From assembly GCA_049999805.1 (NCBI GenBank), contig JBNGIO010006239.1, forward strand, positions 175,412-239,411: a stretch of DNA of 64,000 bases, written 5' to 3'. Made by a program: the position numbers and the translations under genes. The first letter of the stretch is position 1. Each line of letters begins with the position of its first letter. This stretch comes from Folioceros fuciformis (lineage: Eukaryota > Anthocerotophyta > Anthocerotopsida > Anthocerotales). Positions 1 through 15,876 of the stretch are shown one piece after another. Below the pieces are notes generated by a model. That model had not been told where the DNA came from and made no database searches. It worked only from the letters and a program-made list of their open reading frames with translations.

Positions 1-3525
<3,525 letters not shown>

Positions 3526-4319
3526 AGAAAGCAAGAAACGTGCAGGTGTGCCCAGGGTCCAGTTTCTGATGCTGAGTGGATCACCTTTATCGATTATCAA
3601 ATGGTTGAAGTTGTGGTGTTGATTTGCACATCTGGATTCGGGTTGTTGCAGGCTGGCCGAGGAGATCTGTACATAAAGCCCCGCTCCTTCGCAGCTGGCC
3701 TTAATTCTGTGATGGTAAACTTTGGCCTATATTCTTTCAAGCTTCTGTTTACGCCTCTCTCGGAGGCTCAAGGGGGAGCCCAAAAAATTTGTCGGAAAGT
3801 CTTTCCTGTGGAGGATGTACACTACTAGATTGTTTTCTGTGTATTGACACATGGCTAGCTAGTTACATAGATATATCTAGCTCACGCCAGTTCAGACTGA
3901 ATTCTGGCTGTGCTAGCCATGGTTTTCGCCTGGGCAAAGGCTAATTTACCAGTATTCAAGTACGCCGTATTATTCNNNNNNNNNNNNNNNNNNNNNNNNN
4001 NNNNNNNNNNNNNNNNNNNNNNNNNNNNNNNNNNNNNNNNNNNNNNNNNNNNNNNNNNNNNNNNNNNNNNNNNNNATTCGAATAGCCTTGGCTGCGTCGC
4101 GTTTCATACGTCCCAGTCAATGAACACCATGCGATCAGGAGCAGCCCCGAGCAGCCTCACGCTCCGTCGGGCAGCGCGTCCAGCTCCGACAGCCCCGGGG
4201 CTAGGCTTGCAGGTGATGAAAGCCGCATTGCCCTGCTGTCTCGCCATTTCTTTGTCACGCACGCCCTCCCTCGCTCTCGCTTGTCGCACTCTCTGCGTTT
4301 CTACGTGCGAGACTGCAAG
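3526..4319. other. Intergenic: FtsH 3' region, assembly gap, GH3 upstream region
   Basis: No gene seen. The left part is the probable 3' UTR of the FtsH gene and the right part the probable promoter and 5' UTR of the GH3 gene. A run of exactly 100 N occupies 3976-4075, which is a conventional unknown-length scaffold gap. Open frames here are short and unrecognised. Confidence 0.7.
3976..4075. other. Assembly gap (100 N)
   Basis: One hundred consecutive N between the FtsH and GH3 genes. The round length suggests a placeholder, so real distances across it are unknown. Confidence 0.99.
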
Positions 4320-6937
4320 ATGGCACTCCTTTCGGTGCTCGTTTTTCTTGTCTTCGGATGGTTCGGTGTCCTGCCCTGTGCACGGGCGCAGGGGCCGCAA
4401 AATTACACGGATCCAAGGGTTCCTCTCGAGCAACGTGTGCTCGACTTGCTCGGCAGAATGAATCTAAGCGAGAAGGTTGGCCAAATGACACAGATCGACA
4501 TGAGAATCTGCTCCCAGTCCGTGATGCATGATTACCTCATCGGTAAGGCGGGATTCTTTCTTGCAGATCGGCCGAAGTGTAATCGGCTGCGGGGATTCCA
4601 CTGCGTTCAGATTGAGGCTGCCTGCATTGTCTCACAGCTTGACGGAGTGCATGATGCAGGGAGCGTGATCAATGGTGGAGGGGAGGTACCACGTCAAAAT
4701 GCTTCGGCGCGAGTCTGGGCCCAAATGATAGACGCCTACCAAGATGGCGCTCTGAGCACGAGGCTGCGAATCCCTTTGATATACGGCACTGACGCTATCC
4801 ATGGCAACAACAATATCTACGGCGCGACTATTTTCCCGCACAACGTTGGTTTGGGAGCCGCGGGGTACGTAGACCCCGACGTCTGACTGTGTGATGAAGT
4901 CCAGATTCTCATGGCGTGAAGTCGAGCTGGTTTGTCTGTACCGTGCTTTTGAATTGTGGCAGCGATCCGGAGCTGGTATACCGTATTTCTCTTGCTACAG
5001 CTCTGGAGATGAGGGCAGGTGGAATGCACTGGGCCTTCGCTCCCTGTGTAGCTGTTTGCCGCGATCCTCGATGGGGCCGCTGTTATGAGAGTTTCAGTGA
5101 GGATACAGACAGAGTGGCGAACATGACGACTGCTGTGAGCGGTCTGCAAGGCAATGTCTACGCAAGCAGTGGCTACTCAGAGAGTGCCGACCGTGGAACT
5201 CCGCTTTTCGGCAACCAAACTTACAACGGGCTTAGGTGAGAACCGCATTTCTGTGGACCGTACACCTAACTTGTGGGGCTTTCGTTTTCTCTCTTGTAAC
5301 CTGTCAGCGATCACCGGGATGGGTTGAATTGGCTTTGTGGAAGCAGCGTTGCATCCTGCGCCAAGCATTTCGTTGGAGACGGCGGCACGACGCAGGGCAT
5401 CAATGCGGGTAACACCACGATGAGCTATAGGGATCTGGTCAGGATCCACGCGAAGCCTTACATGGAAGCCGTTAATCGAGGAGTGGCCACAGTTATGCTC
5501 TCCTACAACAGCTGGCATGGCCAGAAAATGCACGCCAACCGATACCTCATTAGTCACTTCTTGAAGGAGGAGCTCCAATTCAAGGTGAGCTGCTTGCACG
5601 GGCAATCAGATTGCAGGGGATCAGGATTCAAATAGAAGTCGCCAGCCGTAACGAAAGTCCTGGGTCTAATTCGTGTGGAGCCCTTGGGTTTGCTTCGCAG
5701 GGATTTACAGTCTCCGACTGGCAGGGGATTGACAGGATTACTTCTCCTCCATTTTCGAACTACAATCTCTCAGTTCTAATGAGTATTAATGCCGGACTTG
5801 ACATGGTCAGTTACGTAAAATCTCTGGCAGGATCCCTGAGATTGTCTGTCATTGAGCGGGCCTTCCTCATGTACACTCTTCGCAATCTTTCTGCCAGGTC
5901 ATGGTTCCCGACGACTATCCTACATTCATCAGAACTTTGATGGACCTGGTTGAAAGCGGCGCAATTAGCATACAGAGAATTAATGATGCCGTTACCCGGA
6001 TCTTGCGAGTGAAATTCATGTTGGGCTTGTTTGAACATCCTTACTCGAGTCCGGAGCTTGCTGAGGCTATTGGTCAAGAGGTAGCTATCTTGTTCTCAGC
6101 ACAACAGCCACTTTCAATCAGAAATTAACTCGCAACATGTACAACTATTCTTGCAGTCTCACAGAGAATTGGCAAGAGAAGCAGTCCGCAAGTCCATGGT
6201 TCTGCTTCAAAACAGGGACGTCAATGGGACTGCTCTTTTGCCTCTTTCGAAGAACGCGTCAAGGATCTTGGTTGCAGGCACCCACGCAAACGACGTCGGC
6301 TTGCAATGTGGAGGGTGGACAATTACCTGGCAAGGAGCTCGGGGCAACAACTGGACCATCGGTACTCTCACTGGCTAGCCTTACACCCTTCATGAGTGTG
6401 GTTTTGGTGTGTTGTATCTGTGCCGGGCTCTGACCATCGATCACCTGTATAACAGGCGCCACGACCATTCTTCAGGGAATCCAGAATGCTGTGTCAGCAT
6501 CTACAGAGGTGGTGTACGACGCCCACCCAGACCAGGCGTCTGTAGCCAGCATGGGACCGTTTGATTACGCTATTGTTGCGGTTGGGGAGCAGCCCTATGC
6601 TGAGTCCGTCGGCGACAACATGAACAACCTGACGATTCCAGGCCCAGGCCGCCACATCATCAGAAACGTGTGCAATTCTGTTCCTTGCGTTGTGGTGCTC
6701 ATTTCCGGCAGACCGCTGGTTGTAAAGCCTTTCCTTTCCATCATCAAAAGCCTGGTTGCGGCGTGGTTACCAGGTTCTGAAGCGGGCTCAGGCATAGCAG
6801 ACGTCCTCTTCGGAGACTACAACTTCGTTGGCAGAACGCCTTTCACCTGGTTTCATAACGTTACCGACCTGCCAATGCCCTTTGAAACAAACAACTACAA
6901 GCCCCTGTATCCGTACTTGCATGGACTTAGTTATTAA
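4320..6937 (+). CDS. Glycoside hydrolase family 3 beta-D-glucan exohydrolase / beta-glucosidase, secreted
   Basis: Cell-wall exo-beta-glucanase of the plant GH3 type (barley ExoI relatives), removing glucose from the non-reducing ends of beta-glucans and oligosaccharides. Eight exons: 4320-4542, 4660-4864, 4963-5235, 5308-5584, 5701-5805, 5898-6080, 6157-6361 and 6456-6937. They total 1953 nt, giving 650 residues. The start [20 protein letters not shown] opens a clear signal peptide. The (beta/alpha)8 domain carries [60 protein letters not shown] and the nucleophile motif [12 protein letters not shown], with Asp at about residue 332. The second domain has [11 protein letters not shown] and [12 protein letters not shown], whose Glu at about 540 matches the acid/base of barley ExoI. 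The protein ends [20 protein letters not shown], so it is full length. The preceding in-frame codons belong to the 5' UTR; the ATG at 4320 is chosen because it opens the signal peptide. Confidence 0.93.
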
Positions 6938-6981
6938 GCTCGGGGTGGATACATGGGGACATTGTCCAGGATTTTCTTCGA

Positions 6982-6987
6982 AATAAA
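6982..6987 (+). terminator. Candidate polyadenylation signal of the GH3 gene
   Basis: An exact AATAAA lies 45 bases after the GH3 stop codon in AT-rich DNA, a plausible near-upstream polyadenylation element. Plant signals are loose, so this is tentative. Confidence 0.35.
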
Positions 6988-7223
6988 TATTGATAACGAT
7001 TGCAATTTTACGTTCGGCACGCATGTAGTGTAATTCGTTCGTTAATTTAAAATATTATATATTTGAAGTAAATATCTTAAATAACTAATTTATAAAGTGA
7101 GTGGGATCTGGAAAAATTGGAGACTTTACTGTAACACATAAGCTAGAACCAATCCATCTATCCTAAGATAGAGGTAAGGATACAAGGGATGAAAACTAAC
7201 ATGGACTTAATTTTTTTTACACC

Positions 7224-7368
7224 AAGAACAATGGAAAGAATCTACATCATCTTCCCTAAAAACAACAATGGGAAGAATCTACATCATCTTTCCTAAGAAT
7301 AATATCGGGAAAAATCTACATCATCTTTCCTAAGAACAATAACGGGAAGAATATATATCTTCCCTACG
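7224..7368. repeat. Tandem repeat, about 36-37 bp period, four copies
   Basis: Four consecutive degenerate copies share the core TCTACATCATCTTTCCTAAG, preceded by AACAATGGGAAGAA-like sequence. Copies two and three are the best conserved; the last is diverged (ATATATATCTTCCC). This is intergenic minisatellite DNA with no coding role seen. Confidence 0.8.
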
Positions 7369-8116
7369 ATTAAGGAGAAAATAACAAAGTAGGATGGATC
7401 TATGTACCCAAGACAGAGGGAGTAACCTTTGCAAAAATCACAACATCATGACGGACTAACCTCTATTATTCCCTATAATCAAGATCATATTACCCGATCC
7501 TGGATTTGAGAAGCCAAGCTATAGCTCTAGGAACAGGACTTGGACTTCATTTGTGTGCTTTATTTTATACTAACCTTAAAATTCAGCTTGGCTTTTTGCC
7601 CAAGAGTTTTCATCATGCATAGATAGTTAGAGGAGAGTGTTAAGTGTGTATGTACATATTGAGGTGATTGATCGAAATTTAATGTTATGATCCGAGTGTC
7701 TTGCCGTAGGCGCGCGACGAGCAAAGCTGCGCCAAATGCGTTCAATTTCAAACACCTTGGAAGATCGCATCTCTCTACGTGTTGTCCCTTCTTTCCCGCC
7801 AGGCAACCAGCAACATCAAGTGGTCCGACCAGCCATTGCATGTAGCTGGTGCTCAAATTCTGGTCTACGTCACACACACAGTAGGGACGAGTGTGGTGTT
7901 GCGGGAGGTTGGAGTATGCGGTGTCTGCTGGTGTGCATTGGACTTGGTTTGTCACCAGATTTCAGTTCGGAAGGGCGGACAATGCTTTGCGCTGTAGACC
8001 ATCCAATTCCAACACGCATCGCCTTGTTCAGCTTGTGTATGGGCCTCAATGATTGCCCGTCGCTGAAAATTTGTTTATCTGCTCTACAGAATTAGTACAG
8101 GTTGCACAGTGTCGGA

Positions 8117-8150
8117 AGGCAAGGCACGGCAAGGCAAGGCAAGGCAAGGC
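8117..8150 (+). repeat. (AAGGC)n pentanucleotide repeat just upstream of the CHD start codon
   Basis: About six units of AAGGC, one altered to ACGGC, end 11 bases before the ATG at 8162. If transcription starts upstream, the repeat lies in the 5' UTR. Confidence 0.75.
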
Positions 8151-8161
8151 TGCATACCAGT

Positions 8162-11100
8162 ATGAAGCTCCGTGAGAGGAAGGTTGTTGTGGAAGCTTCT
8201 GGCCATGTTGACAAGAGCGCCGGTGTTGAAAAGTATTGCGAAGGTGAAAATGCAGACGATGATGTGGACGAGATCGAGGACGCGGCGACGGACGGCACGG
8301 CTAGAGCTGATGACATCTCTGCGGACTCGTCCGACCGAGGCGGTGGGATGGGCGTGGCCACCTCCGGGGGGAAGGTGAAGCGCTCACGGAAGGCCAAGCT
8401 GGTTAGAGGCGCGTCCGGCAAGAAGGCGGACGCCAATTCGCGAGGTCAGTCCATACTTAAGTATGTGAAGCCTAAAATCAACAATCCGGGNNNNNNNNNN
8501 NNNNNNNNNNNNNNNNNNNNNNNNNNNNNNNNNNNNNNNNNNNNNNNNNNNNNNNNNNNNNNNNNNNNNNNNNNNNNNNNNNNNNNNNNNCGATGGCCCC
8601 TGCGAAGCTCAGGAGAGTGATAGCGACGACGGGGTATTCGTCGTATCCCACCGCAAGTCCGTCTTGATCAGCAGGAAACGGAAGGTCCTCGCGCAGCCTG
8701 GGGAGGAGAAGAAGCTGCGGGAGGGCTTACGGGACGCTAGGGTAATTCGGTACAGAGACATGTCCTCCGCTGATGAATTGGAGGAGGAGAAAGAAGAGGA
8801 AGGCCAGGCGGCCTATATGCAACAAGAGCAGCCTACGCCCAGCAGGAGTGCAGGACAGGTGTGCTACAGCCGCAGGAAGAAAGACGCCGTTACTCCTGAC
8901 GGGGTGGGGAACGCCATGCCCCCGGACGAACATTGTCAGGATAACCCCAGGCCTGAGCCCGTGAAGCAGTACAAGAGGTTGCGGAAGAGGGTCGGCAGCC
9001 CCACATCCCCGGGTCTGGACGATTTCTCTGCGGTCGTGCATTCGCACGATAGGAAAGTGAGGCAGCGCAAGAAAATTGGAGACCCACAGCCTCGCTCGTT
9101 TGAAGGGCGACAGAGCAGTCCTGTGAGGAAGCAGCCGTCCAGATCTTGCGCACGGAAGCAAAATCTGGATGAGTCTGCAGACGAGGAGGCTTACTATGCG
9201 TCAGAGGACGAGGAGCCATATCATCGGCCCTCAAAGCACAGCAAGGGTGAGGCAACGGATATGAGCATCCCATATCAGGGTGAGGAGACTGTGGAATTGG
9301 AAACCTTCCCTTACAAAGTTGACCAGTATGGTTTGTGTTCCTTTCACGGTGATTATACGCCACCTAAGAAGAGGTTTGTCGGGTCTGTGGAGAAGATCCT
9401 GTCAGCAAGGACCACGTCTGAGCATGGGCGCGTCTTCTGTGTGAAGGAGCACCAGAAGAGCTACAGATCTGTGAGCTATGTTACGGAGAAGCAGTTGCAG
9501 CAGCAAAGTGCCCAGCTACTTAGAAATTTTTTGAAACGCCTGGACTCTCTTGGCCGTACTCAGGGACATGCCGGGGATGACGGGGAGAGTCCTGCATTCG
9601 ATCCTCACTTCATCCAGGTCGACAGGATAATTAGCTTCAAGAACAAGTTTTCCAAGAAGTGCTATTTAGTGAAGTGGAAAAATCTACCTTACACTGATTG
9701 CACGTGGGAGGAGGAAATTGCATTACGCTTTGATCGCCATGCGATCGACCGTTTTTTGCTCACCAGCAAGCCTGGCACACATTTTGAATCCTGGAAACTC
9801 AAGTCTCCTTTCAAAGATGGCAGGACCTTGCGAAGCTATCAGGAGGAAGGAGTGTCCTGGTTGGATCATGAATATGAAAGCAAGATGAATTGCATTCTCG
9901 CGGACGAAATGGGATTAGGAAAAACTATTCAGGTCAGTCATCTGCGTGCATAGCTTTGTCTCTTGTTTGCCCTTGCACGCAGATAATCGTGCAGGCTCTG
10001 ACTGAAAGGCCTCCGTTTTCTACTGTATTCAGTCTGTTGCCATGATTGAGAACCTGCGGTCCAAGCGAAAAAAGCAGGGTCCATTTTTGGTGGTGGCACC
10101 AGTCTCAACGATGGGGCACTGGCAAAGGGAAGTGCAATCTCTGACCACCATGAACTGTGTGGTGTATGGAGGGAACCAAGAGGATAGAGAGATGATCAGG
10201 AAGTTTGAATTTTTTTACGACAACAGCACACGGCCAAAATTTCATGTATGAAGAATTTGTGTGAAAGAAAGTATTGTGACGTTTTTCGATTTCTCGACAA
10301 GATGTGAAGGTTGTGTCCAACTGTCTTGGGATTGTACTTGCTTTATCTTTTGGCAGGTTCTACTGACAAGCTTTGAGATACTCATGAAGGACCAAACATG
10401 GCTCTCAAAGCACAACTGGGAGTATGTAATTATTGATGAGGCTCACCGGTAGGGAGTAGTGCTTCAGTTTGGCTCATAAACTTGTGCCCGTGCTTTGTTT
10501 GAGACTTTCTTCAAATGTTTTTGACAGTAGTGGGCTGTATGGTTATGGTGGTTCAGATTGAAAGCTAAGGATTCCAAAACAACTTCTGCTGTGAGGCTGG
10601 TTGTCAAACATGTTGTGCCAGGAGGACTGCTTTTGCTGACTGGAACTCCGGTTCAGAACAACATGAAAGAAATCTTGTAATACTTCTGTACAAGTGTGCG
10701 GTGCCTCTATTCGTGTGACTAGCTTGTCTGCAAAGCTTATGGACTGATTTTGAGTTCTTGTTTTGTGTTCACAGTGGACTATTGAATCTCTTGGATCCTG
10801 TGACATTTGGCTCTGAGGAAGTATTTTTGTCCAAGTATGGAGATTTGAAGGATGCAGGACAGGTGGCTGCTTCAAAGTGCTTGGATTGTATACAAGGCTT
10901 GTATGCTAAGACTTGTGCTGCGCCTTTATGTTTCTCTTTCCAACTGTGGTGCCCATCTCCCGTAGGTGAATGAGCTTCAGGAGCAAGTTCTCAGACCCAG
11001 ACTTCTGCGGCGTCTCAAAGAAGATGTTGAGAAAAGCATCCCACAGAAGGAGGAGGTATACTCACGGATCTCGGATGAATGGCATTTAAAATGATTTTTA

Positions 11101-14100
11101 CTTTACTTTGTAATCCCAAGTGGTGCCTGTGTTGAAAAAGCTCTGTCGTCTAGCCGACGTAATGAACAAGTAAAGAGCTCCTTGAAATGCAGTCAACTCC
11201 AGAGCTTGGGTGCATTTGCTGAACATGTCAGAAGTGTGCACAACATCTGTGTGGGCATTCAGTTACCCAATCCCTCTCATGACCGGTGTTGTAACTTCAG
11301 ACAATCATTTGGGTAGAGCTTACTAAAGACCAGCGAGTTTATTACAAGGCCATTTATGAAAATGCTGTACCCCAATTGTTGAAAGGGTCTCAGAGTGGCA
11401 ACATGTCTAGTCTTCGTAATGTGGTAAGTTTGTGTATGTAGGTTACTTGAAACGCACAATGGTCTTGAGTTTTAGTTCCTAAACGGGTGATAGTGTGGAA
11501 TATGCTGACTCGTGCACTTCCGTGCTACAGGCCATGGAGCTCAGGAAGGTCTGCAATCATCCTTTTTTGTGCAATGGACTCGAGAATGATCTAGTTCTGA
11601 AGCATAAGAAGAAAGCGGATAACATGCAAAAGCTGCTCAGAGAGTCTTCAGGGAAAATGATTTTAGTGGATAAGCTGCTGCCAAGTCTTAAAGATGCTGG
11701 TCGGCGTGTTCTCATTTTTTCCCAGGTGCGTGAATGGCTGTAAATGAGGTTTTACTTTCGCCATCAGGATGAAGAATGTCAACCCATGGTGGTCGATGGC
11801 AGTTTACAATCATGCTGGATTTGTTGGAGGATTATCTTGTGTCAAAGCAGTACTCCTATGAGAGGATCGATGGAAAGATCAGAGGCACAGATAGACAGGT
11901 TTGTGGTTCTCAACATTTTTTCCTGTTTATTATCGGCCATTAACAAGTTTTCTGGTCTATTACTGCTTGGTGCATTCAGTCGCTACTGTTGCCTTGCTAA
12001 TCAGTAACTTTGAAAACAATGTGCAGGCTGCAATTGATCGATATTCTGCAAAGGGGAGTGACATTTTTGTTTTCCTACTCAGTACTCGAGCAGGTGGCTT
12101 AGGCATTACATTGACTGCAGTAAGTACCCACATCCATTGCTTCTCTTCTCAAAGAAAGCACTCACTTTTCCGTCCCACGGGATGATTGCGCCTGACATCT
12201 CTAATTTGATCTGGATTCTATGCTGCAGGCAGATACATGCATCATTTATGATTCGGATTGGAACCCACAAAATGATCTCCAAGCTATGGCTCGTTGTCAC
12301 CGGTCAGTCAAAGCTTTGCAGTTGCTTTTGATGCAAAACGTGGCATTAAACTCGATTCAGATAATTCATTGGATTCATGATGCATCTTTTGTCGTTGTTC
12401 AGGATCGGCCAAACGAAGGACGTTCGTATTTACCGACTGATAACCAGGAGAACTTATGAGCAGCAGCTGTTTGAATGCTCATCCAAGAAGTATGGACTTG
12501 ATGAGGCCATTCTTGGGAATAGATTAGGTGCAGACGCTGTTAATGATGAGCACATGAAAAATATTGAGAACCTTCTAAAAAATGGTGCTTATGACATCTT
12601 GAAGGTAATCACTCCACTGTATGAAAAACCAGTTTGCTTTATTTGTTTTCGGTCCAAAGCTATAGGGCTCACCTGTAATTGCTCTGGACAGGATGATGGT
12701 GAAGCAGATGCATTTAGTGCTCAGAATATCGACCAGATCCTTGAGCAGCGAACTCAGAAGCGATTAATTGGAGGGTAATTGCATTAACCGTCTTCCATTT
12801 CCAATTTGTCTTACTTTTTATGTGTTATACAAGACGTAAGGCTGACTTCAATTGTAATCACCACCTATTTCTATCATCAGGAGTGGCTGCAACACCTTTT
12901 CCGTTGCAACCTTTGCTGCTAATGAAGAAGCTGAAGATGCTGACCCTGAGCCCACTCCGGTTGGGCAAAGTACAGAGGAGTTTTGGAAAGATCTATTTCC
13001 TGAAGCTTATGAGGTCCATAAAGCAACCAAAGCGTCAAAGAGACTTAAAGCATCAAATGCTGTGCAGCAACAAGATGCTTGCATCGGTCGACGTCGAAGA
13101 GCCCGAATAGACTACACTGAAATTCGGCAGGCGTCAGATGATGAGGCAGCAGATGGGCAAAAGAAAGCAGATCTCAAGAAACCAGCCGGTGGTACCGATG
13201 CTAACACACCTGGTGATAAGTCCTCAGAATCCTCGTCCGAAGAGGATGAACCATGGTCTGAGTTGGAGTTGAAGCGTCTTGAGGAGCGTATGATGAGTTT
13301 TGGGAGGAATCAAATAGGTAATTTGAGTCAGCCACAGTACATGACGCCTTTCACATCAGTTGACGTCCGTTGTTGTTGAATTGGTTTGCCGGATTCAGCC
13401 CGCACACTATGCCCACAAAGGTTTTGACCCCATTTGTACTTTCCAACAGAGCAAATACGAGCGGATGCTCGCCTCCAGGATCGTAGCATGGAAGAAGTGG
13501 AAGAAGTGATGGAGGCACTGGTTACATTTTGCCAGAATGTGCAAACTGAATCAGAGTCCAGTAAGGAGAAGACTGAGAATAAGCAAGATGGACAAAGTAA
13601 CAGTTCCCCATCTCCAAGCGTGGACCTGGAAAATGAGGCGCAAAAATATATCAAGCTAATGCCGGCATTGCCTTCATGCGTTGAAACTGCTATGAAAGCA
13701 TCAGCCAGCATTGAGCGGTTGAAAAAGAATGCAACAAGGCAAGCCAATTCTTTAGCTGACTATTTGTTTGATGTAATTTCCAGAGCAAGCCTTCTGCTGT
13801 TGGTTGGTTGACAGCAGTGCAAACTGACTACGAGTTGTTTGTTTGCCAGGTTGTTACACCGGCTTCATGAACGCAAAGTCCTTGCTGACTTTTTGAATTC
13901 GGGTGCTGAAGTTCCATGTCTGGCAAACAGGTCAGTTGCAATGCTTTCGTGTACGTTCGTCTATCTGAGCTACTGAGATGCTTCTTTAAGTTGTAAGGTG
14001 ACATGGAATGAGGGTCAATTTTTTTGTTGCAGGCAAAACAAGCTACCAAATTGGTGGGGGGAAGGAAAGGAGGACTTGGATCTACTTAGGGGAGCATTTC

Positions 14101-15876
14101 ATCATGGTCACCACAAGTTCAAGAAAATAAAGTGAGCTGATCCCCTCGATCCTGCTTTAGTTATTGTTTGTTGATAAGAAGGTTCACTGTCACAACCGTA
14201 CACAATTCATGTGGAGGTACTCAATTAGGTGCATGTTTTGCACAGGGAGGATACAACCTTGGTTTTCCACCGAAGGGTGGCACAATTTGGTGCTGAGACT
14301 TGGCCCTCAGATGCGGTCTTAACCTCTAGGCTTAGGAAAGTTATACAGGCATTGTCAACTGGGAATCCTGACACAGGTGGTAAGAGAAAAGCTGCAGAAA
14401 TGGAGGCCAAGGCTGACGTGATGAACCAAAAAGCGTTACCAAGTGCTGATGTCCCAACTGAAAAGAATGTGGTCAGGGTTGGGGCTCAGAATGATGCGGA
14501 GGCTAAGGTTGTCACGTGTGATGACTCTGATGAAGAGGCATTCGTAGTTCTTTTGACCCCTGGTAAAGCTCAGGCTAAGAAAGAGAACAGAACGAGTGCT
14601 TTGAAACTGGAGTTGCCGCTGGAACCAGAGAGAATGGACGCCATGGATGATGAGGAAGAGAAGATTGCTGTAAAGAAAGCTAAGGCAGAGGAGTCAAGAC
14701 ATAAGAGGCAAATGCAGCTCAAGAGTGTTCAATGGCACAACCAAATCAAAGCTGCTAGTGCTAAGGCCCATGCCATGTTGGGTACAAGGCAAGTATATCT
14801 TAAGACTTTGATATCACATTTCTGTCCAAGGAAAGGGATCAGTAGAGGGTGGCCTATCAATCTCTTCAACTATCATTTGTCCAACTTCGAGAATCTTTTG
14901 GCGTACGCTGTATCTGGCAAATTGTTGCTAGATTCTATAAGGTACCATCTGTACTCATACCGGATTTGGATGCAGCATGGTGGACGTGACTCAAGCAAGC
15001 AAAGCCACGTTTGCTCTTTCCTCTGAGGATGACTTCCTGCGAACACAGGATGCAGCTTCACACTTTGATGAGTGTGAGGCTGCCACAAGAAAAGCGATAC
15101 TCTCCAGGTATGGGAGACGCTCCTTATGAGGAAGTTCTGCGGTTCGTTTCCATATGTTCAGTACACTGTTTTGCCGATTAGTCCTACTTTATGGACGTGG
15201 AACTTGACATTATTTTGCAGTGGCTATGTGGACAAGCGACGGCAGCACGGCAAGGTGTTTCCAGATTTGACGCAAGTTAAACAGTCAGCGCCTTTAATGG
15301 GTATGAAGCAGCTGGTTCGCCATATCTCACCAAGTTCTTATGTGAAAGAGCATGAAGATATGGCAATTGCAGCTCTGCCACTGGAGAAACCAGTGTCCAA
15401 GGTCAACTAGCTTGAACCTTAGATGAAGTAACTTTGAAGACTCTAGATTGAATTCACCTAATCTCAGAGCATAAGAACATGACAGAACTACTGATTCGGA
15501 TTCTGACCTTGAAGGTCCATCATCTCATGACAATGGTGTCATGCAGCTGTTCAGCATGAAGTATCTTGCACTCTTCTTACGCTGAGATTTTATTTTGCAG
15601 GTGGAAAGTCTGCACAGGAGCCAGACATCATCATCCTCGATGATGATTGACAGTAGTAACAAGGTATGATTATACTGAGTCCTTGGGTTTTGTTTGGACC
15701 TTGTGCCTTTAGCAGACGCTGTTTCCCTCACTTTTCTCTCTTCTTTTGACAAGGAGAATGAGCTGCCACAGCTGAAGAAAATGCCCCGGAATCCTGATTT
15801 CACTTCCAGGATTTCAAAACCCAATCACAAACAGCAGACCTTGCTTCCATTTTTGACGAAGCAGCCGCCACTTTAA
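8162..15876 (+). CDS. CHD-type SNF2 chromatin remodeling ATPase (CHD6-9/Kismet-like)
   Basis: Nuclear ATP-dependent nucleosome remodeler. About 21 exons; the first (8162-9932) contains a 100-N gap, and the reading frame differs on its two sides, as expected for a gap of unknown length. Order: a long acidic and basic N-terminus; a degenerate first chromodomain (around 9380-9550); a clear second chromodomain ([19 protein letters not shown]); SNF2 helicase with [28 protein letters not shown], then HelC with [19 protein letters not shown] and an RIGQTKDV motif formed across a splice. After the motor come [17 protein letters not shown], then [20 protein letters not shown] and [18 protein letters not shown], which recall the SANT/SLIDE-like region of animal CHD6-9 rather than CHD1, PICKLE or ISWI. 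A lysine-rich tail ends at TAA 15874-15876. Secure exons include 10033-10245, 10357-10448, 10966-11055, 11531-11725, 12229-12302, 12692-12774 and 14033-14131. Splicing near 13766 and between 14780 and 14980 is uncertain. Confidence 0.88.
8491..8590. other. Assembly gap (100 N) inside the first CHD exon
   Basis: Exactly 100 N interrupts the coding exon after [10 protein letters not shown]. The flanking open frames are in different phases (8162 frame before, 8592 frame after), so the real missing length is not 100 and part of the acidic N-terminal region is absent. Confidence 0.99.

Larger units (their letters stand above)
6988..8161. other. Intergenic: AT-rich spacer with a short tandem repeat, then CHD upstream region
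   Basis: No gene recognised. About 7020-7560 is AT-rich and holds a four-copy minisatellite (listed separately). From about 7690 base composition returns to genic levels and probably includes the promoter and 5' UTR of the CHD gene. Open frames at 7560-7955 (-) and 7736-8095 (+) show no family signature. Confidence 0.6.
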
